Assembly (NCBI GenBank): GCA_027405735.1 | Contig: JAPEHQ010000006.1 | Span: forward strand, 2,356,001-2,420,000 | Reading direction: 5' to 3' | Length of the DNA stretch: 64,000 nt | Source of the DNA: Mucor racemosus | Lineage: Eukaryota > Mucoromycota > Mucoromycetes > Mucorales > Mucoraceae | In this document: in pieces, positions 11,351 through 23,249 of the stretch | How positions within the stretch are numbered: position 1 is the stretch's first letter | Layout: every line of letters begins with the position of its first letter | Program-made: the position numbers and the translations under genes | Notes under the pieces: model-generated | What the model saw: only the letters and a program-made list of their open reading frames with translations | Told to the model about the DNA's origin: nothing | The model's database searches: none

Positions 11351-14030
11351 ACATATATCAGTATTTTCTGATTCAATGTTTTTTACATATCCAATTTTGA
11401 ATAAATTTATAATTTTCGAAAAGACATACAGATTTTTGGGTTCTTCGGGTTTGCTTTAAGGCCAATGATCATTTATCATCCATTATTCAATCTACGGATG
11501 TTGTTGTTGAGCTAAGCTTGTGCTGGTAAATTATTTGGCAGGAAAACCCCGGCTCAACATCAATATTGATACAATCAAAATTTTAAATTATTGGAAAAAC
11601 TGAAAACTAGCCAGCAGATAAACCAATATACTATTTGTTTTACTATTAAACACTAGCCACCACCTAATAAAGCAACTCATTTAACAAACAAAGGTTCACG
11701 ATTTTCTGATATTTTTTTCGGTAATTATTTGCTTACAGTTGTTGAATTCAATACACATTGAATATTCAAAAAACTTAAAAAAAAACCCCCTCCCAGATGT
11801 AAAACACATTGCACTACAACTTCGATTATACATAAATGGGACGTTTAATTATTGATTTCGGTAGTTGTCATTGATCTAGTGCCATTTCTAATTTGAAATG
11901 GTCTGCTAAACCAAAATCCCCACTTTTCAAGTGGGTGTTTCATTCCTGTCAATTAATCAGTCAAACCAGTGGGATGCTAAAGATTTAATCCTAGATACTG
12001 CTACAGCGGTAGTAGTAGATATATATGTTAAAACTTTCAGCCCGTATGAATCAATATTTATTTAATTATATGCAAGCATTTTTACAATTGCTTTATTTCT
12101 TTAAGCAGACGAAGAGAGATTCTTTTGAACGTATGCCAAACTCCTTAAAAATCAGCCTTAGATAAGGAATCAAATTATTATGTTTATATATTTATATATT
12201 TACTGCACATAAAGAAGTGCAACTTCAAAAGTCAATTTCGAATCATTCCTACCGCAACTCGGGAGGGGGGGGGGTTAAACCTTTTGTAATCCTGTGGTTC
12301 AATACCATAAGTACTTGCTATTGAAAGGGGGAATCATTTGAATCCGTATTCATCGAGAACTGGTGAACTTTCTGACCTTAGTAGGCGAACATATAAAGTA
12401 ACCAACTTGTTGTTCAGACTTACCGAATGCACAATGATTCAGTATTTATTAATATAGTATTTAATAATTTTTCGATATAAGTGTGCAGTAATCTATAGGT
12501 GCACTTTGGCAATAATTTTCTCAACACACAGTAGGTTGTGAAAACCGCCCTTTGATATTATTGTGTCAAAGATATGCACAAACCATCATGTAAAGTTGGA
12601 AGTTATTAGGTTCGAAATTTTACGAGATATATATAGGGTCTTTGTTGTCGGGTTTTTTACTACGACAGTTGTAAAAAGTAGGTTTTAGATAGTTTTCAAA
12701 TAGCCTTTAAATGCTTTTGCCCAATATTGAGTCGAATTACGTTATATCTTCAAAGAAAATGCGCCTTCCTTCTATGAACCTTCGATATCTGTCTGATATT
12801 AGAAGAGTTAATATCAGAATATAAGTGTACTGTTCTAACATATCATTGATCAAAGCTGATCTAAAATTGATTGCAAAAAATTGAGCACTTAAATTGAAGT
12901 GCTCATTTTGGTATTCAAAAGATAGATCCAACTGAAAACTGCTTTGTATTTTTTGTTTCAACAAAAAATGTTGATTTTTCGTCGAGATAATCAAAATAAT
13001 AGTTTATATCGCAGCTTATTAAAATCTATAGTAACGGGGCTCCAAAATTGATCTGAAAAAAAGATCGAAAAATGGTTCAAAAAACAAAATTGTTTAAATG
13101 CTCATGAACTGCAAAACAAGTCGACTTAGCGTATTAAATAGCTTTTGTACAGTTTTAAATTCTGCATACATCTAAAAAAAATAAAAAAAACCATTTTACA
13201 TTAAATTTTGCGTAAAATGCAATTGAAATTTTGGAGGTTTTTTGAAGATACACATCACTTTTTATAACTATATATACAATAAAATTTATTTAAGTAATGT
13301 GCAAAAACATTATCTATTGATCAAGCTATTGTTGAACCTTCTAGCTGCATTATTCGTAGAGAAAACAACATTTTTGTCCAAAATTTTTTCTGTTTCAGAA
13401 TTTGGGATGAGGGTATATAAGGGAAAAATGGAAGCCAGAAATGGAGATACTTTTTGTACACATTTTTGAGGATATCTCCACGAAAAATCAATATTTTGAA
13501 AACCCCTAAATTGGGTCTGAGAGAGCTTAACGAGTTTAATGACATGAATGCAAAAAAAATGTTGCTTAATTTAACCAATATTTTGAAACCTACTATAGAA
13601 ATGCCCAAAAAAATGAAAAAAAAAATAAAAGTGCTCAGAATTTTTTTGTATTTGAATATGTTATAGAGCGCTTTAAAACAAGTAAATTTTATTATTGGAA
13701 AGTGTTAGTATAGCCTAATTTTTTCTAGAGATATAAAGCCTCAAAGTTTTCAATCCTTTAGCAGTGAAATAAGCAAAAAAATCTGAAACATTAGCACTGA
13801 AAAATTAATACCAACTGCAAAAAATAGGATATTTCCGGACACTTATTTTTAAACTAAAGCTGAACATCTCAGGTACATTGACATATAATTTTTTCTTGGT
13901 GTTATTTAGTGGGAAAAAAAGTAGAGCAGGGATGAAAAGTGAGACCCAATTTTCAAGGAAAAAGCAGTGAATTTTACGCGTTTTTGAGTCTTTCGTGAGA
14001 TGTAAAATAAATTTAGGGATAGGTAGCATA
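11350..14030 (+). repeat. F2 repeat family, copy 1
   Basis: Member of an interspersed repeat family that also appears at about 23,250-25,150 and at about 37,900-39,090 plus 44,424-46,030, all in the same orientation. Shared landmarks are the CTACAACTTCGATTATACA region (about 11,813), the CGCAACTCGGG box (about 12,253), GTTGATTTTTCGTCGAGATA (about 12,969) and the GGGATGAGGGTATATAAGGG block (about 13,403). Borders are approximate. No terminal repeats or intact protein are visible. A frame on either strand across 13,320-13,610 is partly conserved between copies, but copy 1 has a 1-nt loss there. Confidence 0.65.
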
Positions 14031-15487
14031 ATGCGATTAATTTATTTCTATTTAGTAGTGTCTAGGGTATATCTTAAAAAATGTTCATTATGAGATTAGT
14101 TATAGAATGAAGGCATACTCCGATTTTGAAGATTGAAACTATCAATTTTTTTTTTTTGAAAATTCAAATTTAATATTAGAATTTATTTTAACTTATCGAG
14201 TGTAGTTTTTTTGTGCACTACACCAAATCAAAATAGGTCGTGAAGGACAGAACGAACAAAATAAATTGTAATTTTTTTATTGATTAATTAGTAAGAAAAA
14301 TAATTACATAAATATCATGGAGTGTGATTGTTTAGCTTTTATATAGAAAAAAATCTAAAAATCATTTTTCATTATATATATTGTATTAACAGATAGTGTT
14401 TTCATGTGGAGATCGGACGAGATCTAGTATTTTTAACATTGATGACTGTAACTTTTATAGAAAATAAAATTTTTGTTATTAGTTATATTATATTTATACG
14501 TTTTATCTGCTACTAAATTTTTGTATATATACGTAGCGTTGTTATTCTGTATCTATTGATTATATGCTCACTGGAAACTCCAGTTATATTTTCAAGTGAA
14601 ATAAAGCCAGCTTTTGCATTATTTTACCTATTATAATTACATGATATACAGCAAAAATAACAGACTTGTTCTTTATATTTCGGCCAGGAATAAAGATTTT
14701 TTTGTAAACCAAATTGCTACGGATACTCAGCAAAAAGCAGTATTATATACCAAAGAAAAAAAATATCCTCAAATTACTCAGTATTGTACAAATCAATAAA
14801 AACAGAATAACAGATAAGTACAAGGACGGCAATTAAAAAAAGCAAACATAGAGAGGACGTTTGTCCTAGTTGTTGCTAGACTTATGCGCTTTACAGCTAG
14901 TTCAAACAGAGAGGTTGTGGGTTCGAAACTCGTGTAAACGGATTTTCTTCGGAACTTGTGTTTGCCGGGCTAGAAGCGCAGCTAATTACCTCCTCACGTC
15001 TTTTTTTCGTTTACCTTTCTACGCACAGCTTTCAAAAGACTACCAATTGTTTTTTTCTTTTCTCTACTCCAGTATTTTTAATGCTATTTCGAATATCCAT
15101 TTTCTTTATGAATATCTTATTTTACAAGCACAAGAGAAACACATTCTGTAGGCAATAATTTAATAATATAAACTGTATTGTAGGCCTACTACTGTCTGTA
15201 TATTTTGATTTTGGTTTTCATCCAGTGAGTAGCAAATAGAGTATTACTAATTGTAAGATACAGGCATACATAATGGAATATCTTTAGTCATTTTCCAGAA
15301 AGACTTGAAAAGAGCTCAGCGAATAGCATCGTTAATCATATTTGGATTTCTATCAGTTCTTGCTTCAATCATTATCAGTTAGAAATTGGTTTGTTACCAA
15401 CTTTAATTTATTCTTAATAATGGACGACTTCAGGGTAATTATTACTGCATGAACAATACTATTTAAGGCATATCACTCTTCACTCAA
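14031..15487. other. Repeat-rich spacer before CACTA element A
   Basis: AT-rich spacer without a supported gene. It holds a tRNA-like segment (listed separately) and otherwise degenerate sequence. Confidence 0.4.
14859..14940 (+). other. tRNA-like segment, possibly a SINE head (weak)
   Basis: GGTTCGAAACTC (about 14,920) matches a pol III B box. CGTTTGT at the start can pair with GTAAACG at the end (seven pairs, two wobble) and CTAG...CTAG can form a D-arm-like stem. The anticodon arm does not fold, and the D loop lacks GG, so this is not a functional tRNA. It may be a tRNA-derived SINE head or chance. Confidence 0.2.
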
Positions 15488-15719
15488 CACTACGGCCGAA
15501 CTATGCTTCCTATAGGCATAATGATCTGCACCGATGAGCAGAATAAAAAATTTTGTGCAGATCAGGCAGCCCAGATGAGCAGATCAATGAGATCAAGGTT
15601 TTTTAGTCAATTTATTAAAGTATATCAATTATAATATAATTAATAACGAAGATAATTTGAATGGTTTAAAACAGATGTGAGTTACTCTGATTCAACAGAA
15701 TTGACTTATTGACGAGATA

Positions 15720-16180
15720 TGTGGAACAGACAGAGCTATTCACGGAAAAAAGTATAAAAAACAATAGGAATTCGACTAGGTATCATTATGGTTTTATTAT
15801 CAAGTTAAATTCTACTTGAGGACTTTTGTAATAAATAAATGTCCTCTTTATATAGTTTTCATCAGAGAGATTAGGTAAGCATTTTTAGGTCCATACATAG
15901 CCAATAATATCCCTTGTCAGACATAAATCTTGATAGTAACCAATCGGTGTATTCATAGAGTTCATGGGTCCTTGATCATAATGGTGTGATTAAATCCACA
16001 TTATGTTGATTGGTCTTTAACTATAAGTTGCTAGGATAGAAGCTTGGTAGAAAATTTATATTAGTATGAATCAGCATATATCATTTAATAGTGTAATGTC
16101 TATTTATGTCAGCTGTACTTTAATTGAGAATCAGATGAAATGGAGATCAATATAGTGAATAAATGTGTACATATTCCACA
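15720..16180. mobile_element. Solo LTR nested in CACTA copy A
   Basis: 461 bp starting TGTGGAACAG and ending ATATTCCACA (perfect 7-bp inverted ends, TG..CA), flanked by the 5-bp direct repeat AGATA. The second internal unit of copy A and copy B lack it: both run straight through the GAGATATAT-type site. No internal retrotransposon sequence remains. Confidence 0.75.
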
Positions 16181-16836
16181 AGATATATCTATTTGAAATT
16201 TGGGATTTGAAAGAGTTCTGCCCATGCTCTTCTTTCGGGGACCAAATGGGAACAACGATGACAACCTGTTTGATAACAATAAAAGTATTTATGCCTTTGT
16301 AAATTCCTGTTTGTAACACACAAAATCTTTTTTCTTTCCTACTCTTTCCTTAGCTCTTTTATTTACATTTAAAATTACAACAAAAAAACCAATATTTTTT
16401 TATAAACTGAAACCAATTAGCAGGTATAAGTACATGTTTTTCCTTTTGTTTATTTGGAAACAAATTATTAACTGTTAACGTTAGAGCTCGTTATAATATC
16501 TTTCTCGAACAAAAAAGGCTTCCAGGACTTAATCATTTTGTTCCATTATTTACGTTATAATCAATGCTTTTTTGGTCTAAAGTCGATATCTACCTGCAGA
16601 AAAACTGGTGATTATAAAAGTATGTATAGCATTGACTTGATTTAAATGAATGAATAAACTCATGTTAGTCTATTTAGTGGCCAACAGCTAAGAAGAGGAA
16701 AACAAGATGTTGTCTTGTATATCACTACCAACTATCAAGGTACACCATAATTATTACTTATTAGCTTGTTGCTATCTTGTTATTAATGATTGATTTTACT
16801 AATAAATCAATTTTTATAGGTCAAAAGTAAGTTTGT

Positions 16837-16941
16837 TCTGGTAAAGCACCGAATAAATTTGCTTGGGAGGACCGAGAAGAGGGTAAAAAGATGGCAATAG
16901 GTTCCAGTGATGGTCATGTTTATATTTATGATATTGGAGAG
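16837..16941 (+). pseudogene. Captured dynein intermediate-chain exon fragment (unit 1)
   Basis: 35 codons in frame: SGKAPNKFAW, then KKMAIGSSDGHVYIYDIGE, ending at a GTAAG donor. In cytoplasmic dynein intermediate chains the last WD repeat has the pattern LNR.RW...G..VAVG...GRIWVYDVGE, so this matches that C-terminal exon. It sits inside CACTA copy A and has lost the rest of its gene, which points to capture of host sequence by the transposon. It recurs at 19,973-20,053 and, inverted, at 41,736-41,837. Confidence 0.62.
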
Positions 16942-17299
16942 GTAAGAATAAAACTTAATCTAAATCACCTCTAGCGCACTAATTATTAAGTAAGACTATA
17001 TTATCGTCAAATAAACTACCACACAATATTAACATGTATAAAGATTTACAGTAATTAGCTTGAACCAAGTGGATACAGCATCATAAATTCTTGAAAAAGT
17101 TCTCAAGTATTATAAAATCTCTTATTTTTAAGACTAACAAGGCTTATAAGCGGAATATTAATTTAGAAAATTATTTTTGTCCAGATCATCAATTTTGACA
17201 TTTTTTAATTTTTTTTTTCTGATTTTGCAAATCTAGAGTTAATTATACTACCAATTATAAAAACAAAAAATATACACATATTCAGAATTTAGCGCTCTA

Positions 17300-18200
17300 A
17301 CGTGCCACCAGCTTTAAACCTGCACAAATTTTAACTTTTTTTAAGAGCTATCAACTCACCCAAAACTAACGATACAATAAAAAAAATCCATAACAATCAT
17401 TATTTAAACCTTTGTAAACAATTGTTATGGCTCGAATACTTAATTTTACTATAAAATCATTCTGTTGATAGCCCTTGAAAATAGACGGTATTTCAAAATT
17501 TAAGCTGTGTGCTCTTAGGTGAGGGTAACTTTTGAAACAAGGATACTCTGTGACACATAACCTCCTTACCTTAAACCCAGCTTACGTAAGCAATGCGTGA
17601 AATCAGCATTTTCGCTATCAACTTTCCGAAAAATAAAGATATAATAAATCAGAGCCATAACAATCATTATTTAAACCTTTGTGAACAATTATTATGACTT
17701 TAATAGTTATTTTTATTATAAAATCATTTTACTGATACCCAAAATACCATTGCGAATGCAATTGGATCAAAATGTACTGTGGTGCTGCCAAGAGGGAAGC
17801 TCGTTTGCGATGTGACTATACATTCAAGTCTCTGGAGAAAAACATCCATTCTTTTCTGGATACCTCTGGTAACCTGACTCAAATCAGACATTATTTCAGA
17901 AGGTCGATGGACTACATCGAAGCTTATAGCAAATGTAGAGAAGTTGTCCAAGAAGTTAAGAAATTTGTCAAAAAAAATATTTATCTCACAGAAAATTTAG
18001 AATTCCTAAAGATTTGTTATAAAAATAAAATGTTTGTTTAAACTTATTATACTTCTCAATCTCTCAAATAACAAATGAGCTACATTATCTGCCATGAGAT
18101 GCCTCCAAAAAAAATATATATATTGAAATGGCGGAGTTCCAAAATAAATAAAAATTGAAACAAAATTAAAGTTTACACAGATTTAAAGCTGGTGGCACGT
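17300..18200. mobile_element. 901-bp TA-flanked TIR element nested in copy A
   Basis: Perfect inverted ends ACGTGCCACCAGCTTTAAA, flanked by the dinucleotide TA. The unoccupied site GCGCTCTATTT is present in both the second unit of copy A (about 20,406) and copy B (about 41,380, inverse), which proves insertion at TA, as in Tc1/mariner-type elements. Internally there is a roughly 110-bp duplication carrying an imperfect palindrome around ATAACAATCATTATTTAAAC (about 17,392 and 17,661). A 90-residue open frame (about 17,772-18,041) is of unknown origin and is not recognisably a transposase. Confidence 0.75.
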
Positions 18201-18555
18201 TATTTGTTCAATAAAAAATATACAATATTTTTATTGCAAAATATCACATGAAAATCCTTAAACCAAAAAACCGTTTTTGGGCCAAAAGTACAAAGTTTCA
18301 TTACTTAACATTTAATATTAAGCTTTTGTAAAATGTGTATTAGTGATGGCTACAATTTTCTCTCACATTGTATTATATTTAAACGTTGATTTTGGTATCA
18401 AAATTTGATTTTTCTTTTTTTTGATCAAAACCATGAGTGTTGGTAAGGATGAAATGAGTCCCGAAAGTGTCCGCTACAAAGTCTGAGTTTTCAGACCGCA
18501 CATGGTTAAACATAAGAAAAGTTAAAAAAACTCATTTTTATTTAAAACTTAGATA

Positions 18556-18995
18556 CAGTAGTTGCGCTATATAAGGCTACACTATACAGTATAAGGCTAT
18601 GCTCTCTATAAGGCTAGGATTTTTGAAAACTCTTTTTTTAGCAGGGAAATAGCCTTATTCAAAACGCCACGAGGAGCAAAAGAATCGCAAAGATCAGATT
18701 GCTTTAATTAATATTTTTAGATCTTCAGATGATGTGTAAGATTAACCTGACTGCCAAACAAAATTGATATTTGTAGTTTACTACATTACATATTCGAATA
18801 ATGGGAATTGATGGGATGAAAAGGAAGGTATTAAAAGATGGTCTGTGCGTCCCGACATAACAAGTATGAAAAATAGCCTTAATACATAAATTGGACTGTT
18901 TTATATACCACAGTCATCCACTTTATATAAGGCTATGCTCTATATAAGGCTGAAAACCTCTTCCAAAAAGTTAGCCTTATATAGCGCGACTACTG
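18556..18995. mobile_element. 440-bp pogo/Tigger-like MITE nested in copy A
   Basis: Ends CAGTAGTTGCGCTATATAAG and, inverted, CAGTAGTCGCGCTATATAAG, flanked by TA on both sides. The undisrupted site (CTTAGATA followed by CCATAGTA-like sequence) is seen in the second unit and in copy B. The motif TATAAGGCTA is repeated several times inside both ends. The CAGT start and TA duplication suggest a pogo/Tigger-type MITE. No coding capacity. Confidence 0.72.
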
Positions 18996-19106
18996 TATTA
19001 TATACCATTGTCTAAAAGACTTGGCCGTTCGATCTTGCTACTATGCTCAATTACGGCGTCGCTCTACGGGCTCGCTTTTGCAATTTTTTAATGAATGTAT
19101 GATATG

Positions 19107-20770
19107 ACCCACAGATGGACAGAATAAAAAATTTTGTGCAGCAGATCAGGCAGCCCAGATGAGCAGAGCAACGAGATCAAGGTTTTTTAGTCAATTAACT
19201 AAAGTATATTAATCATGATATAATTAATAACGAAGATAATTTGAATGGGTTAAAACAGATGTGAGTTACTCTGATTCAACAGAATTGCCTTATTGACGAG
19301 ATATATCAATTTGAAATTTGGGGTTTGAAAGAGTTCTGCCCATGCTCTTCTTTCGGGGACCAAATGGGAACAACGACAACAACCTGTTTGATAACAATAA
19401 AAGTATTTATGCCTTTGTAAATTCCTGTTTGTAACACACAAAATCTTTTTTCTTCCCTACTCTTTCCTCAGCTCTTTTATTTACGTTTAAAACTACAACA
19501 GAAAGACTAATATTTTTTTATAAACTGAAATCAAGAAGCAGGTACAAATACATGTTTTTCCTATTGTTTACTTGAAAATAAATTATTAACTGTTAATGTT
19601 AGGGCTCGTTATAATATTTTTCTCGAACAAAAAAAGCGTTCAAGACTTAGTCATTTTGTTCTATCATCTATGTTACAATCAATGCTTTTTTAGTCTAAAG
19701 TCGATATCTATCTGGAGAAAAACTGTCGATTATAAAAGTATGTATAGTATTAACTTGATTTGAATTAATGAATAAACTCACGTTAGTCTATTTAGTTTCT
19801 AAAACGTATTTGTTTCTATTTAGTGGCCAACAGCCAAGAAGAGGAAAACAAGATGATGTCTTGTATACCACTACCAACTATCAAAGGTACACAATAATTA
19901 TCATTTATTAGCTTGTTATTAATAATTGATTTTACTAATAAATCAATTTTTATAGGTTGAAAGTAAGTTTGTTCTGGTAAAGCATTGAATAAATTGGCTT
20001 GGGACAAAGAGGGTAAAAAAGATGGCCATGTTTATGTTTATGATATTGGAGGGGTAAGGCTAAAAAAACTTAATGTAAATCACCTCTAGCGCAATAATTA
20101 TAAAGTAAGACTATATTTTCATCAAATAAACTACCACACAATATTAACATGTATAAAGATTTACAGTAATTAGCTTGAACCAAGTGGATACAGCATCATA
20201 AATTCTTGAAAAAGTTCTCAAGTATTATAAAATCTCTTATTTTTAAGACTTACAAAGCTTATAAGCGGAATATTAATTTCGAAAATTATTTTTGTCCAGA
20301 TCATCAATTTTGACATTTTTTAATTTTTTTTTTCTGATTTTGCAAATCTAGAGTTAATTATACTACCAATTATAAAAACAAAAAATATACACATATACAG
20401 AATTCAGCGCTCTATTTTCTTAATAAAAAATAACAGACATTTTTATTGCAAAGTATTACATGAAAATCCTTTAATCGAAAAACCGTTTTTGGGACAAAAG
20501 TACAAAGTTTCATTACTTAACATTTAATATTAAGCTTTTATAAAATATGTATTATCTATAGCTACAATTTTCTCTCATAATGTAGTATATTTAAACGTTG
20601 ATTTTGGTATCAAAATTTGATTTTTCTATTTTTTGATGAAAATCATTAGTGTTGGTAAGGATAAAGTGAGCCCCGAAAATGTCCGCTACAAAAACTGAAT
20701 TTTCAGACCGTACATGGTTAAATATGAGAAAAGTAAAAAAAAAGGTTTTTTTATTTAAAACTTAGATACA
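19107..20770 (+). repeat. Second internal unit of CACTA copy A
   Basis: This is a direct duplication of the left half of the element (about 15,540-18,550) without the three nested insertions, so it provides their empty sites. It includes a second, shorter captured dynein fragment. Copy B has only one such unit, so the duplication is specific to copy A or was lost in B. Confidence 0.7.
19973..20053 (+). pseudogene. Captured dynein intermediate-chain fragment (unit 2)
   Basis: 27 codons in frame, SGKALNKLAWDKEGKK followed by DGHVYVYDIGG and a GTAAG donor. Relative to unit 1 it has lost part of the MAIGSS segment in frame. Same origin as the fragment at 16,837-16,941. Confidence 0.55.
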
Positions 20771-21859
20771 CCATAGTATAATAAGAGACTTAGCCGTTCA
20801 ATCTTGCTATGCTCAATTACGGCGTTGCTCTACGGGCTCGTTTTTGCAATTTTTTAATGAACATATAATATGACAGATGGTTCTTCTAGCAGAAAATTTT
20901 ATGTTTCTATGATAACAGATATTGCCAATTTTGCTTGGTTTATAGTTCAGGCGCTGCAAAACTGCTTTTACATTGACTGAAATGTGCAGTTTAGCAGGGT
21001 TTCAAATGCGCTAAATAATGTAAAGCCTTGAAAATCCTTTTATACGTGTGCTGTTTCTCTCTTTTTGTTTTCATATTCCAAGGATATATTCATCTTTTGA
21101 TAAGGCATATCAGACTATCAAACTGGTATTCTTTTCTTTTATCTGAATACGCATGCTATCATAAGGGACTAATGTTTTTAATATAATAGGCAGCAGTCGT
21201 TATATTAAAGACTGATATTTTTTTCATTTAATCGCATTTTAGGGTCAAATATCATTATTTACTACTGTATCGTTGGACGTATTTTTTAATTGCCAGATCA
21301 AATCGAAGGCAACGATATTTATATCTACTCAATAAAAAGCTTAAACTGGCTACAAATTCACGAAATGTTCCAGAAAAGTGATAAAATTTCAAATGATATA
21401 GAAACAAAAAAAAAAGAATAATCTAATAATGTTTTGTCTAATAACCATAGCTTCGAATGTAGCTACTGTTACTTGAAAACAAATATTTTTACAGCTGACA
21501 ATCGTAAACTAAAATAGTAAGTTTAAAGAAGGTTAATTTGTTTAAATTTTATGAGTGATAAAGTAACATCAATAATCTTAGATTTGGCTTGCATATAAAT
21601 TTAAGCAGTAAGTGTTATTTAATTTTATTCTCAAGCAAAAACCATTGTTGCTGTAAACATTATAGCTATAATAAACGTATTTACAAATGATGGTGATAAT
21701 CGTAAATATATTGGCCCTTGCATGTATTGCTCTACATCAACAACGTATTGAATTGTATTGTCTATCATCTATATTAATAAAAGCAAATGTAATTTAAAAA
21801 CCCATTCCAGTAAAAAAATACAATGGAAGTTTGAGAACGGCACAATGCTCATGTACAAC

Positions 21860-22181
21860 AAACCAATTTGTGCGCATATGATCAGCTCATTATGCTCATG
21901 GTCAAAATTTATTATTATGCACAAATAGGGATAATGATATGCTTATGGGCAATTCTACTATTATGCACACATGGGATTAATGTCATGCACATGGACAGAT
22001 TCTATAATCCTGCACATACAGGTTTTTTGTTGTGCCCGTGTGCAGTTTCTTTTGTTGTGCCCATGTGCATATTGTTATCTTTTTAACCATATTCAGTGGG
22101 CACAACAGTTCAGGCTATAGTGTGCAGCCCACCTGGGCATGATAACGAAATCATCTTGTGCAGCACAGGTCGGCCGTAGTG
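21860..22181. repeat. Subterminal repeat array, right end of CACTA copy A
   Basis: Many copies of TGCACATG/TGTGCCCATG-type words in both orientations lead up to the right terminus (for example near 21,968, 21,985, 22,033 and 22,061). The same array is at 39,091-39,420 in copy B. CACTA transposases bind such subterminal motifs. A 72-residue open frame across it is a by-product of the repeats. Confidence 0.55.
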
Positions 22182-22266
22182 CAAAAAACACTCTATATAT
22201 AAAAGCTTGAGAATAATGCCCAAAGGTATTATGTACAGGCTTCTGTCAATGTATTATCATCATGCA

Positions 22267-23118
22267 TATTGTATGCCACCAAGTATTATTTGTCATCACC
22301 TTCTACAGTATCAATACATCTTACAATCTATTGACTACAACATGTATTGAAGTGCAAAGTCTTGATATCGAGTATAAGAAACTCCTAACGGACCAAGTTT
22401 AATCCAGTAATTACCAAGAAGAACGCTTGAATATCAAGTATGACACCATATTATTTCATCTCAGCGGTTAATCAATCAAGTAGCTATCATATCAACATCC
22501 AAGCACATTTAGCGCAGCATTAAAACAAGGCACTCACAAGCTCTGCAAGTACGGTTAAATTATAATTGATCCATTTCCGTCCATAGATTACTGTCAAACA
22601 TATCTGATGGTTCAATAGTGCTTTAAATTACATCTAATAAGGATCTCCATGTCAAATCAATATACAGTGATCTATCAGAATTACAACATTCGACATATAG
22701 AAGAGCTCCGACAAATCTAGCAGATATTATTTATCCAGTAACTGGTTCCTGTCACCCAGGAACTAATAATGAAACATAACTTATAGCAATATTACCACTG
22801 AAACATAACATGTTATATCCATACACATTAATAATAATATCTATTGTCACATCTAATGGATCCTTGTCCATTAGATTTTATCATACAATTCCAATAACTA
22901 TATAAACCCATATTTAATTCATTCTAATAAACGGTACTTTTTACGTTGATTTTAATTTACAAAGTCTCGATAAATCATACAGTAAAAGGCCATACTTTTA
23001 TATCTAAATAAACGATATCTTGTTTTTATTATACAGTTGAAGAACTGATTCATTACTCCTTCTCTTTTAATTATGTTATTTTTTAAATATTATTTATCAA
23101 ACATGAAAATATACGATA
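22267..23118. mobile_element. Degenerate LTR-like sequence, relative of 39,794-40,322
   Basis: Shares long stretches with the solo LTR in copy B, such as CACCTTCTACAGTATCAATA (about 22,298) and TCTAAATAAACGATATCTTG (about 23,004), and ends in the same ATATACGA context. Start (TATTGT) and end (CGATA) have lost the TG..CA dinucleotides, no target duplication remains, and it carries about 300 bp absent from the other copy. Borders are by alignment with that copy. Confidence 0.5.
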
Positions 23119-23249
23119 AAACACGTGGTTTTATTGGACAGAAACATCATGTTTTGCTGATGGTTTTCTCAATTCACAGTAATCTGTGAAAGTAGAAATA
23201 TAAATTTTTATGCAGGATATATTTAAATATATCATTATGTATAATTAAA

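Larger units (their letters stand above)
15488..22181 (+). mobile_element. CACTA-ended transposon, copy A (non-autonomous, nested)
   Basis: The left end reads CACTACGGCCGAACTATG and the right end is the inverse of CACTACGGCCGACC, flanked by a 3-bp duplication CAA (15,485-15,487 and 22,182-22,184). CACTA ends, a 3-bp duplication and arrays of short subterminal repeats near both ends are the marks of the CMC/EnSpm superfamily. The inverted relative at 39,091-44,423 confirms the ends. No transposase frame is visible. The body contains a captured dynein intermediate-chain fragment, an internal duplication (about 15,540-18,550 versus 19,107-20,770) and nested insertions: a solo LTR and two TA-flanked elements. 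Confidence 0.72.

Noticed and set aside
13321..13608. Minus-strand frame in F2 copies 1 and 2 (SLRPNLGVFKILIFRGDILK)
   Set aside because: Both strands are open over this block, and copy 3 is truncated; without substitution analysis a gene call is not supported.
21868..22086. 72-codon open frame conserved between CACTA copies A and B (also 39,183-39,401)
   Set aside because: It is built from the repeated TGCACATG-type words of the subterminal array; composition and repeats explain the conservation.
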